This document shows, in pieces, positions 9,547-19,255 of a DNA stretch of 64,000 nt (its first letter is position 1; each line of letters starts with the position of its first letter). The stretch is from the NCBI GenBank assembly GCA_021740105.1, contig JAIPAM010000002.1:62001-126000 (forward strand). The letters run 5' to 3'. This DNA is from Flavobacterium sp. GTDB lineage: Bacteria; Bacteroidota; Bacteroidia; Flavobacteriales; Flavobacteriaceae. The translations under genes and the position numbers were made by a program. Under the pieces are notes generated by a model. That model was not told the DNA's origin, searched no databases, and saw nothing but the letters and a program-made list of their open reading frames with translations.

Positions 9547-10243
9547 ATTACTATATGTTATTATTTTTTCTCTTTTTTTTCAATGGATTTATTCACAAGA
9601 AAATAAAGAAGATTTTTTGCGATTTAATATTAAATATAAAAATGAATCTCTGATTCAAAATAAGAAATATATCTCATTATCAAAAGATACATTACAAATA
9701 GAAACTTTTCGGTTTTATGTTTCTAATATTAAACTAATTCTTATTGATAATTCTGAGATTTCAGAAGAAAAAAGTTACCATTTGATAGATATTGAAGAAC
9801 CAAATTCTCAAATAATTTCTATTTCAAAAAAATTAAATAAAGAAATTAAAAAAGTAGTGTTTTCTTTAGGAATTGATAGTACAGCAAGTGTTTCTGGGGC
9901 TTTATCAGGCGATTTAGACCCAACAAAAGGAATGTATTGGGCATGGCAAAGCGGTTATATCAACTTTAAAATTGAAGGAAAAAGTTCCAGCTGTAAAACC
10001 AGAAATAAGGCATTCCAATTTCACATTGGCGGTTATTTAAAACCTAATTATGCAATTAGAACGATTGAATTAGAAACTAAAAATTCTAATTTTGAAATTA
10101 ATGTTGACCTTGCTGAATTGTTCAATCAAATAAAATTATCAGAAATAAATAGCATTATGATTCCAGGCTCAAAAGCAATGGATATAGCAGATAATGCAAA
10201 ATTAATGTTCACAATTTCTGAATCTTTGCCAAATGAAAAGTAA
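9536..10243 (+). CDS. MbnP-like copper-binding family protein
   Basis: 'GDLDPTKGMYWAWQSGYINFKIEG', 'FQFHIGGY' characteristic of the MbnP family; overlaps flanking genes. Confidence 0.8.
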   Translation: MRTKLLYVIIFSLFFQWIYSQENKEDFLRFNIKYKNESLIQNKKYISLSKDTLQIETFRFYVSNIKLILIDNSEISEEKSYHLIDIEEPNSQIISISKKLNKEIKKVVFSLGIDSTASVSGALSGDLDPTKGMYWAWQSGYINFKIEGKSSSCKTRNKAFQFHIGGYLKPNYAIRTIELETKNSNFEINVDLAELFNQIKLSEINSIMIPGSKAMDIADNAKLMFTISESLPNEK

Positions 10244-11252
10244 GTACACATTTATAATATTAATTGGAAGCGTCCTAGTTTTCTCACTTGCATTCACTTT
10301 TTTAAAGCCTACTCCTATTTATTTTCAAATTCCTAAAGGTTGGCCAAAGCCCAATTATGACTTTTCAAAAAATCCACTAACAGAAGAAGGGTTTCAACTG
10401 GGAAGGCAACTATTTTATGATCCTATTTTATCCAAAGACTCCACTATATCTTGCGCAAGTTGTCATTTACAAGCAACAGGATTTACCCATGTTGATCATT
10501 CTTTAAGTCATGGGATAGATGGAAAAATTGGTACTCGAAATTCTATGACCATGATGAATTTAGCATGGTCAAAGAGTTTTATGTGGGATGGTGGAGTAAA
10601 TCATTTAGACGTTCAAGCTTTGAATCCTATTAACAGTTCTGTTGAAATGAATGAAACTTTGGCTAATGTTGTTTTGAAACTTAGAAAAAGTGATAAATAC
10701 AAATCGTTATTCTTCGCTGCATTTGGCGATGAAAATATCACAGGACAACGTATTTTGAAAGCACTTTCTCAATTTGAATTAATGCTTATTTCTTCCAATT
10801 CAAAATACGATAAAGTAATGCGAAAAGAAGCTGTATTTACCAATCAAGAGCAAAATGGATATCAATTATTTAAAACTAATTGTGCTTCTTGTCATAGCGA
10901 ACCGCTATTTACAAATGGAAATTTTGAAAATAATGGAATTCCATTAGATTCTACTTTAAACGATATTGGAAGACAGCGAATTACTGAAAAAACTGAAGAC
11001 TATTTGAAATTTAAAGTCCCTACCTTACGAAATATACAATTTACAAATCCGTATATGCACGATGGACGATTTAATAAATTAACTGAAGTAATCAAACATT
11101 ATAATTCAATTACAAACAATAAAAACGTATCAAAACAGCTTAAAAAATCAATGAATTTAACTGATAATGAACGAGTTGATTTAGTAGCTTTTTTACTAAC
11201 TTTAACTGATCACGAATTTTTGTTTGATAAACGGTTTGTCTATCCCAGATAA
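10233..11252 (+). CDS. di-heme cytochrome c peroxidase family (MbnH-like)
   Basis: Two CxxCH motifs: 'ISCASCHLQATGFT' and 'NCASCHSEPLFTNG'; 'VPTLRNIQFTNPYMHDGRF'. Confidence 0.9.
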   Translation: MKSKYTFIILIGSVLVFSLAFTFLKPTPIYFQIPKGWPKPNYDFSKNPLTEEGFQLGRQLFYDPILSKDSTISCASCHLQATGFTHVDHSLSHGIDGKIGTRNSMTMMNLAWSKSFMWDGGVNHLDVQALNPINSSVEMNETLANVVLKLRKSDKYKSLFFAAFGDENITGQRILKALSQFELMLISSNSKYDKVMRKEAVFTNQEQNGYQLFKTNCASCHSEPLFTNGNFENNGIPLDSTLNDIGRQRITEKTEDYLKFKVPTLRNIQFTNPYMHDGRFNKLTEVIKHYNSITNNKNVSKQLKKSMNLTDNERVDLVAFLLTLTDHEFLFDKRFVYPR

Positions 11253-11303
11253 AATGCAAGAATTTAAAAATAAATTCGTCTAAAAAACTATAAAACAAAT
11301 TTT

Positions 11304-13022
11304 ATGAAAAAAATATTTCTAGTCTCCATTATAGCATTAACTTCTAGCGTTATAAACGCTCAATATTCAAATATGACCATGCCTCAAGCACTTTATGGCA
11401 CAACATTCAATTTGAATATTCATGAATCTACTAAACAATTAGTTACTGGGAATCAAACCATTACAGGAGCTATTAATAATGAAACTTTTTGGGGTCCAAC
11501 ATTATTTATTAATAAAGGAGATTTAGTGCGGATGAATGTTACCAATAATTTAAATGAATCTACTACGTTACATTGGCACGGAATGCATTTACCCGCAGTG
11601 ATGGACGGTGGGCCACATCAAGTTATTCCAGCTGGAACACTTTGGCAACCTTACTGGATTGTAAAACAACAAGCAGCAACTTTATGGTACCATCCTCATT
11701 TACATGAAACAACTCATGCTCAAATGACAAAAGGAATCGGAGGTTTTATAATTATCAATGACCCTGCTGAAACCGCATTAGCGTTACCAAGAACGTATGG
11801 CGTAGATGATATTGTTTTGGCTTTAACAAGCAGAAGTTATAATACTACCACAAATACATTTGTTTCCCCTCCTACTTCAGCAAGAGTTTATGGAGATTAT
11901 ATGCTTTCTAATGGAACACCAAATGCGCAATACACTCTACCAAAACAATATGTAAGACTTCGAATTCTAAATGCAGAAATTGAAAGAGGTTACAATCTTG
12001 GTTTTAGCGATAACAGAACTTTTTATGTTATAGGAACAGACGGAGGGCTTTTGGGCGCTCCAGTAGCAGTTACAAGATTACCAATACACGTGGGAGAAAG
12101 ATATGAAATTATGGTAAATTTAGGAAACGATGCTGTAGGTTCAAGCATCGATTTAAAAGCCTATAACTCAGGACAATCTCAGAGTTTTCCGGGAGGTGAA
12201 CCAAATACTGGTGGCGTTTTTGGAAGTTTATTAAACAATACTACATTTAATGTTTTACACATTAATGTTGGTGCAACAACTACTTCAACAACTCCAATCA
12301 CCGCAATACCGTCATCACTAATATCAAATACCTATTGGACTGCGGCAGATGCTACTGTAAATAGAACGGTTTCAATTACAAATGGAACTCCTGGAGGAAC
12401 CCCATTTAATTTTGATAATACGACCTATTCACTTACTATGAATCCGAAAGTGGTAAATTTAAATGATATTGAAAAATGGACTTTAGCCAATACCAATCCA
12501 GCTGTTTTTGGACATTCGTTTCATTTACATGATATTGAATTTAAAATTGTTTCGAGAAATACAGGAACAGCTGCAGCATACGAATCGGGTTGGAAAGATA
12601 CTTTTTTTATAAGCAAAAATGAAACCGTAAGTTTTGTGGGTAAGTTTGATGATTTTGCTGATTCAGATGTCACCCATCCTTACATGTATCATTGTCATTT
12701 TAGCGGTCATGAAGACGGTGGAATGATGGGCCAATTTATCGTAACGGGTACTTTAGGAACGAATCAAAATGAAAATAGTACTAGTTTTAGTTTGTATCCA
12801 AATCCGTCAAGTAATCGCTTATATGTTAATTTGAAAGATGCCAATACTGAGATTTATTATGTAACTATTTCTACTATTACTGGAAGAGTAGTAATGATGT
12901 TACCCCAACCGGAATGGCAAAATGGAATTGATATTTCCTCATTAGAATCGGGAGTTTATACTTTTCAAATGATGGACAAACAAACTAAGAGTTTAACAAC
13001 AAGAAAGTTCATAAAAAAATAA
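11304..13022 (+). CDS. multicopper oxidase with T9SS C-terminal sorting domain
   Basis: 'LHWHGMH', 'WYHPHLH', 'HSFHLHDIEF', 'YHCHFSGHEDGGMM'; C-terminal 'FSLYPNPSSNRLYV'. Confidence 0.93.
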   Translation: MKKIFLVSIIALTSSVINAQYSNMTMPQALYGTTFNLNIHESTKQLVTGNQTITGAINNETFWGPTLFINKGDLVRMNVTNNLNESTTLHWHGMHLPAVMDGGPHQVIPAGTLWQPYWIVKQQAATLWYHPHLHETTHAQMTKGIGGFIIINDPAETALALPRTYGVDDIVLALTSRSYNTTTNTFVSPPTSARVYGDYMLSNGTPNAQYTLPKQYVRLRILNAEIERGYNLGFSDNRTFYVIGTDGGLLGAPVAVTRLPIHVGERYEIMVNLGNDAVGSSIDLKAYNSGQSQSFPGGEPNTGGVFGSLLNNTTFNVLHINVGATTTSTTPITAIPSSLISNTYWTAADATVNRTVSITNGTPGGTPFNFDNTTYSLTMNPKVVNLNDIEKWTLANTNPAVFGHSFHLHDIEFKIVSRNTGTAAAYESGWKDTFFISKNETVSFVGKFDDFADSDVTHPYMYHCHFSGHEDGGMMGQFIVTGTLGTNQNENSTSFSLYPNPSSNRLYVNLKDANTEIYYVTISTITGRVVMMLPQPEWQNGIDISSLESGVYTFQMMDKQTKSLTTRKFIKK

Positions 13023-13025
13023 GTA

Positions 13026-13649
13026 ATGAAAAAGCAATTTTTCAAATTTATAATAGTCAGTATACTTTTTATTCTTTGCAGTTTTAATTTAATTGTAAAG
13101 GACAAACAGGTGTCTGATTTTAAATTGAAAAATGCCAAGACAAATAAATTGGTTTCTTTATCCGATTATAAAAATGTCAAGGGTTTTATAATTATATTTA
13201 CCTGTAATAAATGCCCAATGGCTAAATTTTATTCTCAACGATTGAATCAAATGAATGAAAAATATACAAAAATGGGGGTTCCATTAATTGCAATTAACTC
13301 AATGGATACTTTAGCCTATGCAGAAGAATCATTTAAGCGAATGCAAAATAAAGTAAAAAATGACCATCTAAACTTCCCATATTTACAAGATAAGAAACAA
13401 GTGGTTGGTAAGAACTTTAAAGCTTCAGTAACTCCTCAAGCTTTTGTGCTTTGGAAGCAAAATAATAAATTTGTTATTAAATACGAAGGCTCAATAGATG
13501 ACAATGCTGGAGATTATCAGAACGTTAAAAATCATTTTTTAACCAATGCTATTGATCAATTATTAAAAGAAAATGAAGTTACAATAAAAAATTCTGAGCC
13601 ATTTGGATGCAGGATTTTTTATAGAGGAATAAAAGACAAAATGAAATAA
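13026..13649 (+). CDS. thioredoxin/redoxin-like secreted protein
   Basis: 'FTCNKCPMAKFYSQRL' CxxCP motif, AhpC/Tlp-like fold pattern. Confidence 0.8.
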   Translation: MKKQFFKFIIVSILFILCSFNLIVKDKQVSDFKLKNAKTNKLVSLSDYKNVKGFIIIFTCNKCPMAKFYSQRLNQMNEKYTKMGVPLIAINSMDTLAYAEESFKRMQNKVKNDHLNFPYLQDKKQVVGKNFKASVTPQAFVLWKQNNKFVIKYEGSIDDNAGDYQNVKNHFLTNAIDQLLKENEVTIKNSEPFGCRIFYRGIKDKMK

Positions 13650-13667
13650 CCTTATACAACCCAAATT

Positions 13668-15032
13668 ATGAAACAAAAAATTACTCTTTTAGGAATGCTA
13701 TTATTAGGATGTTCTGTTTTTGCACAAACCAATCCAATAATTACGAAGTGGCTACAAAATACGACAGGAATTACAGGAAGACATTATGTTTCTGGAAATT
13801 CTACCCCTATTGTTGACGCAGTCTTAGCCAATGTTCAATCCGTGAATTATAACACGACCAATGTATATGTTGCTGCTACTGGAATTCCTGCTTATATAAC
13901 AGGTCCATTTCAAGATGGAAATCCATCTTTAGCAACTGCTCAAAATAAAATATTTAAATTTCCAGTAACTCCTACTCAAAATACGGGTACTCAAACGGCA
14001 ACAACTGGAGGAAATATTGGGGTTTTTATAAATGGGGTGGCGCTATTTGATTACCGAGATGGAGTTGCTTGGAGCACTTCTACCAATTCTCTTTGCGGTG
14101 GTCCAGGATTTCCTCCTTGTGCTGGTGGCCCTGGAACTACTCAGGCTTGGAATAGAGATGCAATTCCTGCAGAACGTGCGGGTTTTGATTGTGCAAAAGC
14201 ACACCCTGCAATGGGGAACTATCACCATCATCAAAATCCTAGTGCCTTTAATTTAGACTTAAATGTATTATCTACAATTTGTGCTACGTATCCTGCAGAT
14301 GGATTGTATGTTATTAATTCATCACAACATTCTCCATTACTGGGATTTGCATACGATGGATTTCCAATTTATGGTGCTTACGCTTATGCAAATACAAATG
14401 GAACCGGAGCAATTTCTAGGATGAAATCCAGTTATCAATTACGCACCAACACTACTAGAACTAATGGACCAGCTATAAATCAAGTGGTTGGAACACAAAC
14501 GATGTTTAACGGCTATTTTAGAGAAGATTATGAATATGTTGCTCATCCGGGTGATGCAACCTATTTAGACGCAAATAATGGTAGGATTTGTAATACTCCT
14601 GAATATCCAATTTCATTATATCCCAACGGAATTTATTGCTATTTCACCACTGTTGATGCCAATCATAACTCAGCATACCCCTATGTTGTAGGACCAAATT
14701 TTTATGGAAATGTTGTTACCACAACAGTAACTACTTTGCCTGCAGGAACAACCACTTTCTTAGCAAATGATAGTTTTAATTTTAACGAGGACAAAATTAT
14801 CATTGCTCCAAATCCAGCCAAGGATTTCATCGCAATTCAATTGCAAATGGCCGAAAACAATTTGAAAGTAGAATTAATAGATGAATTGGGTAAAGTGGTT
14901 AAAACAAGTGAAATTCTTCAAGGAAGTACATTGAGTATTATTGAAACCGATACCGTTTATAATGGATTGTATTTTTTAAGAATTTCAAATGATAAAGAAT
15001 CGAAGACTTTTAAAGTAATCATTGATAAATAA
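13668..15032 (+). CDS. YHYH-domain-like secreted protein, T9SS tail
   Basis: 'GNYHHHQNPSAFNLDL', 'HSPLLGFAYDGFPIYG'; C-terminal 'IIAPNPAKDFIAIQL'. Confidence 0.85.
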   Translation: MKQKITLLGMLLLGCSVFAQTNPIITKWLQNTTGITGRHYVSGNSTPIVDAVLANVQSVNYNTTNVYVAATGIPAYITGPFQDGNPSLATAQNKIFKFPVTPTQNTGTQTATTGGNIGVFINGVALFDYRDGVAWSTSTNSLCGGPGFPPCAGGPGTTQAWNRDAIPAERAGFDCAKAHPAMGNYHHHQNPSAFNLDLNVLSTICATYPADGLYVINSSQHSPLLGFAYDGFPIYGAYAYANTNGTGAISRMKSSYQLRTNTTRTNGPAINQVVGTQTMFNGYFREDYEYVAHPGDATYLDANNGRICNTPEYPISLYPNGIYCYFTTVDANHNSAYPYVVGPNFYGNVVTTTVTTLPAGTTTFLANDSFNFNEDKIIIAPNPAKDFIAIQLQMAENNLKVELIDELGKVVKTSEILQGSTLSIIETDTVYNGLYFLRISNDKESKTFKVIIDK

Positions 15033-15035
15033 TTT

Positions 15036-16415
15036 ATGAAAAATAAATTTTCTTTTATTATGTTTAATTTGCTGGTGATCAGTTCTTTTTCGCAGACAAA
15101 TCCTATAATAACCTCATGGTTAATTAATAATACTGGGATTACAGGAAGACATTATTTATCAGGAAGTTCTACCATTTTAATAGATACGTCTATTCCTGCT
15201 AATGTTCAGACGGTTCAATATTCGTCAACATCAGCTTATATAAGTACACAAGGAATACCTTCATTTGTAACTGGTCCGTTTTACAATAACCCTAGACCAG
15301 TAGCTGCTGTACAAAACGCATTATTTAAATTTCCATTAAATCCTGTTGTTAGCACCCTTGGAAATGTGCCTTCACAAGCTACAGGAGCTGCAAATATTGG
15401 AATTTTTATTAACGGAGTAGCGCTATACAGTTACGGAGACGGTCATTCCTATAGAAATTCTACCGCTACGGATGTTCCCACTCCTAATGGAGGCGATGGT
15501 GTTTGGAATAGAAATGGCGTATTAGCTGAGCGAGTAGGATTTGATTGTTCAAAAGGACATCCTGATGCGCAAAGTCGATATCACCATCATCAAAATCCAA
15601 GCGCTTTTAATATGGATTTGGTAGTGCTATCTACTGTATGCTCTCCATATGCATCTGACGGTTTATATGTAATTAATCCTAATGTTCATTCTCCTTTACT
15701 AGGATTTGCATATGACGGATATCCAATTTACGGTCCTTATGGATATACCAATCCATTAGATGTTAATAGCGGAATTACAAGAATGAAATCAAGTTATAGA
15801 GAACGAAACATTACCACAAGAACCGTTTATGCCAATGGTACAGATGTCTTAGATGGTCCACCTGTAAGCACTTCATTCCCTATTGGTTGGTATAGAGAAG
15901 ATTATGAATATGTTGCTAATACCGCTAGTGATTATTTAGATGTTCACAATGGTCGATTTTGCAAAACACCTCAATATCCAAATGGTACTTATTGCTATTT
16001 TACAACTGTAGATCAAAATTATAATTCTACTTATCCTTACGTTGTTGGTCCATATTTTTACGGGGTTAAATCAACAATAAATATGAATGCGCCAAATGTT
16101 ACGCCAATAACAGAAACAGTTATAACTTACAATCCAACAATGGGAATCTCTAACTTCGATTTTGATAAATTAAATTTTAAAATTTACCCAAATCCAGCGG
16201 GTGAATTAATAATTATTCAATCAAGTGAAATGATTTCAGAAAACTTAAAAGCTGATTTGGTTGATGAACAAGGAAGAATAATTGCCTCTAAAGAATTTTT
16301 TCAAGGAAGTACCATTTGTTATTTTGAAACAGATACCATTTATAACGGAATTTATTTTCTTAAAATAGCTTCTAAAGATACTATCAAAACGTATAAAGTA
16401 ATTCTTAAAAAATAA
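15036..16415 (+). CDS. YHYH-domain-like secreted protein, T9SS tail (tandem paralog)
   Basis: 'SRYHHHQNPSAFNMDL', 'HSPLLGFAYDGYPIYG'; C-terminal 'FKIYPNPAGELIII'. Confidence 0.85.
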   Translation: MKNKFSFIMFNLLVISSFSQTNPIITSWLINNTGITGRHYLSGSSTILIDTSIPANVQTVQYSSTSAYISTQGIPSFVTGPFYNNPRPVAAVQNALFKFPLNPVVSTLGNVPSQATGAANIGIFINGVALYSYGDGHSYRNSTATDVPTPNGGDGVWNRNGVLAERVGFDCSKGHPDAQSRYHHHQNPSAFNMDLVVLSTVCSPYASDGLYVINPNVHSPLLGFAYDGYPIYGPYGYTNPLDVNSGITRMKSSYRERNITTRTVYANGTDVLDGPPVSTSFPIGWYREDYEYVANTASDYLDVHNGRFCKTPQYPNGTYCYFTTVDQNYNSTYPYVVGPYFYGVKSTINMNAPNVTPITETVITYNPTMGISNFDFDKLNFKIYPNPAGELIIIQSSEMISENLKADLVDEQGRIIASKEFFQGSTICYFETDTIYNGIYFLKIASKDTIKTYKVILKK

Positions 16416-16420
16416 AAAAA

Positions 16421-16441
16421 GCTCCAATTGGAGCTTTTTTT
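16421..16441. terminator. bidirectional intrinsic terminator
   Basis: AAAAAAA-GCTCC-AATT-GGAGC-TTTTTTT. Confidence 0.8.
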
Positions 16442-16444
16442 ATT

Positions 16445-16873
16445 TTAGAATGCAACATTCCACTTTGGTAATTTGTTGTTTTCTTTTAAGAAATTTTGAA
16501 GTATTTGTCCTTCCAAAAATGTTGGGATAATTTTGTTTTTGTCATTAAAAGTGTCGTACCAAAAAACTTCTAATTTAGCCATTGATTCTTTTCTCATTTG
16601 TGCAGGCCAAGAATATTTTCGTCCTGTTTTGGCAAATTGATGACCGTTGACAATTTTGTCATACAAACCGCCATTTTTACTTTTAAGGGTTCCATCATTT
16701 TGAACGGTTCCAGTAGAACCTACCATAATTAATTTTTTGGTATCGCCACTTGCGTCAAACACCAAAAAGACTCCACTAGCACCATCTGGGGCATTACATA
16801 CTTCTTCTAAATTTGAATCTATAGTAAATAAAAAACTATTTGTTGATTTATATTTTTTTAATTCTTTTTCCAT
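16445..16873 (-). CDS. stand-alone GIY-YIG-like nuclease domain protein (predicted)
   Basis: 'GVFLVFDAS..KKLIMVGSTG', 'GGLYDKIVNGHQF', 'PTFLEGQILQNFLKENNKLPKWN' resemble GIY-YIG core with terminal catalytic Glu. Confidence 0.5.
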   Translation of the reverse strand: MEKELKKYKSTNSFLFTIDSNLEEVCNAPDGASGVFLVFDASGDTKKLIMVGSTGTVQNDGTLKSKNGGLYDKIVNGHQFAKTGRKYSWPAQMRKESMAKLEVFWYDTFNDKNKIIPTFLEGQILQNFLKENNKLPKWNVAF

Positions 16874-16927
16874 TTTATTTAATTTATACTCTGTAAAAAA
16901 ACAAAGTAATTGGTTATTACTAAAAAA

Positions 16928-16948
16928 GCTCCATAAAAGGAGCTTTTA
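16928..16948. terminator. intrinsic terminator hairpin
   Basis: AAAAAA-GCTCC-ATAAAA-GGAGC-TTTTA. Confidence 0.65.
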
Positions 16949-16973
16949 TAATGATGTTTTTATTTTGAGGGAT

Positions 16974-17846
16974 CTATCCCAATACTTCTTTAACTTTTTT
17001 ACCGATTTCGGCTGGTGAATCTACCACGTGAATTCCACATTCTCTCATGATGCGTTTTTTAGCTTCAGCAGTATCGTCAGCACCACCTACAATAGCGCCT
17101 GCGTGACCCATGGTTCTTCCTTTAGGAGCTGTTTCACCAGCAATAAAACCAACCACTGGTTTACGATTACCATCAGATTTAATCCATTTCGCAGCATCGG
17201 CTTCTAATTGACCTCCAATTTCACCAATCATAACGATACATTTAGTTTCAGGATCGTTCATTAATAATTCAACTGCTTGTTTTGTGGTAGTTCCAATAAT
17301 TGGATCACCACCAATTCCAATAGCTGTAGTGATTCCTAATCCTTGTTTTACTACTTGATCCGCAGCTTCGTAAGTTAAGGTTCCAGATTTTGAAACAATA
17401 CCTACAGTCCCTTTTTGAAAAACAAATCCTGGCATAATTCCAACCTTAGCTTCCCCTGGAGTAATTACTCCTGGACAGTTAGGACCAATTAATGTACAGT
17501 TTTTACCTTTAATATATTGATTTGCTTTAATCATATCAGCAACTGGAATACCTTCAGTAATTGTAATTATTACTTTAATTCCAGCATCTGCAGCTTCCAT
17601 AATTGCATCTGCAGCAAAAGCTGGCGGAACAAAAATAATAGTAGTATCCGCTCCTACTTGCTTAACAGCATCTTTAACCGTATTAAATACGGGACGATCA
17701 AGATGTGAAGTCCCTCCTTTACCAGGGGTTACACCTCCAACTACATTAGTTCCATATTCAATCATTTGCGAAGCATGGAAAGTACCTTCACTACCTGTAA
17801 ATCCTTGAACAATTATTTTAGAATCTTTATTTACTAAAACACTCAT
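16974..17846 (-). CDS. sucD: succinate-CoA ligase subunit alpha
   Basis: '[14 protein letters not shown]', '[20 protein letters not shown]', '[17 protein letters not shown]'. Confidence 0.97.
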   Translation of the reverse strand: MSVLVNKDSKIIVQGFTGSEGTFHASQMIEYGTNVVGGVTPGKGGTSHLDRPVFNTVKDAVKQVGADTTIIFVPPAFAADAIMEAADAGIKVIITITEGIPVADMIKANQYIKGKNCTLIGPNCPGVITPGEAKVGIMPGFVFQKGTVGIVSKSGTLTYEAADQVVKQGLGITTAIGIGGDPIIGTTTKQAVELLMNDPETKCIVMIGEIGGQLEADAAKWIKSDGNRKPVVGFIAGETAPKGRTMGHAGAIVGGADDTAEAKKRIMRECGIHVVDSPAEIGKKVKEVLG

Positions 17847-17941
17847 GATATTATTATATTAATTTATTTTTTTAGAACGATGCAAAAGTAAGCTATTGCT
17901 ACTTTAAAGAAAAGTATTTATAACTAATTTTTTTAATATTT

Positions 17942-18304
17942 TTAAACGACTTGACTAATTTGGTAACCCCGATAAAGTTTATCATCTTTTAACTCCCAAA
18001 TTACCATGAAATCAGCTAACAAAATGTATTCTCTAGGGTTTTCAATAGTCTTTACAGAATGAGCGTATCAAACGGATACTAAATCTCCTTCTTTTACTAT
18101 ATGAGAAATATCCACTTTGGAACGAATATACGACCTGCTTAATTCTGAAGCTAAAGCAAGTAAATCATCCCGATTCATTTGAATAAAACCCTTGCTACTA
18201 TTCCATTCTAAAAGAATATCATCATGCAAATAAGTAGCCAAAACAGTTGGATTTATTAACGCATCTGATTTGTAAAAATCAAGAATTATCTTTTTTAAAT
18301 TCAT
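17942..18304 (-). pseudogene. NTF2-like (SnoaL-like) protein interrupted by in-frame TGA
   Basis: ORF 18068-18304 ends in TGA (18068-18070); the same frame continues YAHSVKTIENPREYILLADFMVIWELKDDKLYRGYQISQVV* to a stop at 17942. Confidence 0.8.
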
Positions 18305-18306
18305 AA

Positions 18307-19236
18307 CTATTTTAATTTTTGAATTAAATCTGGTATTTTTTTAATATTTGCTAATTGCTTTAATTTTTCTCTCGATTCTTCAACTGGGGTTCCAAAATAA
18401 CTTTTTCCTCCTTCAATAGATTTTGTAACTCCTGTTTGCCCTAAAACAACCGCTTTAGATCCTATGGTTATTCCACTAGTAGTTCCAACTTGTCCCCATA
18501 GTGTTACTTCATCTTCAATGATTACACAACCTGCAATACCTGTTTGCGAGGCAATCAAACATTTTTTACCTATAACAGTGTCGTGACCTACATGTACTTG
18601 GTTGTCAATTTTTGTTCCTTCACCTATTGTAGTATCGCCCGTAACCCCTTTATCAATGGTGCACAAGGCTCCAATGCCAACATTATTTTCAATGACTACT
18701 CTCCCGCCAGAAATCAACTGATCAAATCCAGTTTCTCGTTTCTTATAATAAAAAGCATCAGCTCCCAGTATAGTTCCTGCGTGTATGATAACATTATCCC
18801 CTATTACGGTATGATCGTAAATTGATACATTGGAATGAATCAAGCAGTTTTTTCCAATAGTTACGTTATTCCCTATAAATGTATTTGGCTGTATTACAGT
18901 ACCTTCTCCAATATTAGCTGAAGTAGAAATTAAGTTATTTGAGGGTTGAAAAGGCTTAAAATAATTGGTCAATTTATTGAAATCTCTAAATGGATCCTCA
19001 GAAATTAATAACACTTTTCCTATTGGACAATCTACATTTTTATTAATTAAAACTATTGTAGCAGCAGATTGTAAAGCCTTGTCATAATATTTAGGATGAT
19101 CCACAAAAACAATATCACCGTTTTCAACCACATGTATTTCATTCATTCCTTGAACAGGAAAATTAGATTCACCAACATATTCACACCCAATTATAGATGC
19201 AATTTCGTGAAGTGGATACGTTTTAGGGAATTTCAT
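18307..19236 (-). CDS. second LpxD-like UDP-3-O-acylglucosamine N-acyltransferase
   Basis: Left-handed beta-helix hexapeptide repeats (IGNNVTIGKNCLIHSNVSI...), 'HVGHDTVIGKKCLIASQTGIAGC'. Confidence 0.85.
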   Translation of the reverse strand: MKFPKTYPLHEIASIIGCEYVGESNFPVQGMNEIHVVENGDIVFVDHPKYYDKALQSAATIVLINKNVDCPIGKVLLISEDPFRDFNKLTNYFKPFQPSNNLISTSANIGEGTVIQPNTFIGNNVTIGKNCLIHSNVSIYDHTVIGDNVIIHAGTILGADAFYYKKRETGFDQLISGGRVVIENNVGIGALCTIDKGVTGDTTIGEGTKIDNQVHVGHDTVIGKKCLIASQTGIAGCVIIEDEVTLWGQVGTTSGITIGSKAVVLGQTGVTKSIEGGKSYFGTPVEESREKLKQLANIKKIPDLIQKLK

Positions 19237-19255
19237 TTAGCTGTAAATGGAAAAG

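Noticed and set aside
18068-18070. TGA as selenocysteine codon in the NTF2-like gene
   Set aside because: No SECIS-like hairpin recognised immediately downstream, Flavobacteria are not known for selenoproteins of this family, and the expected residue is Arg; a nonsense change is simpler.
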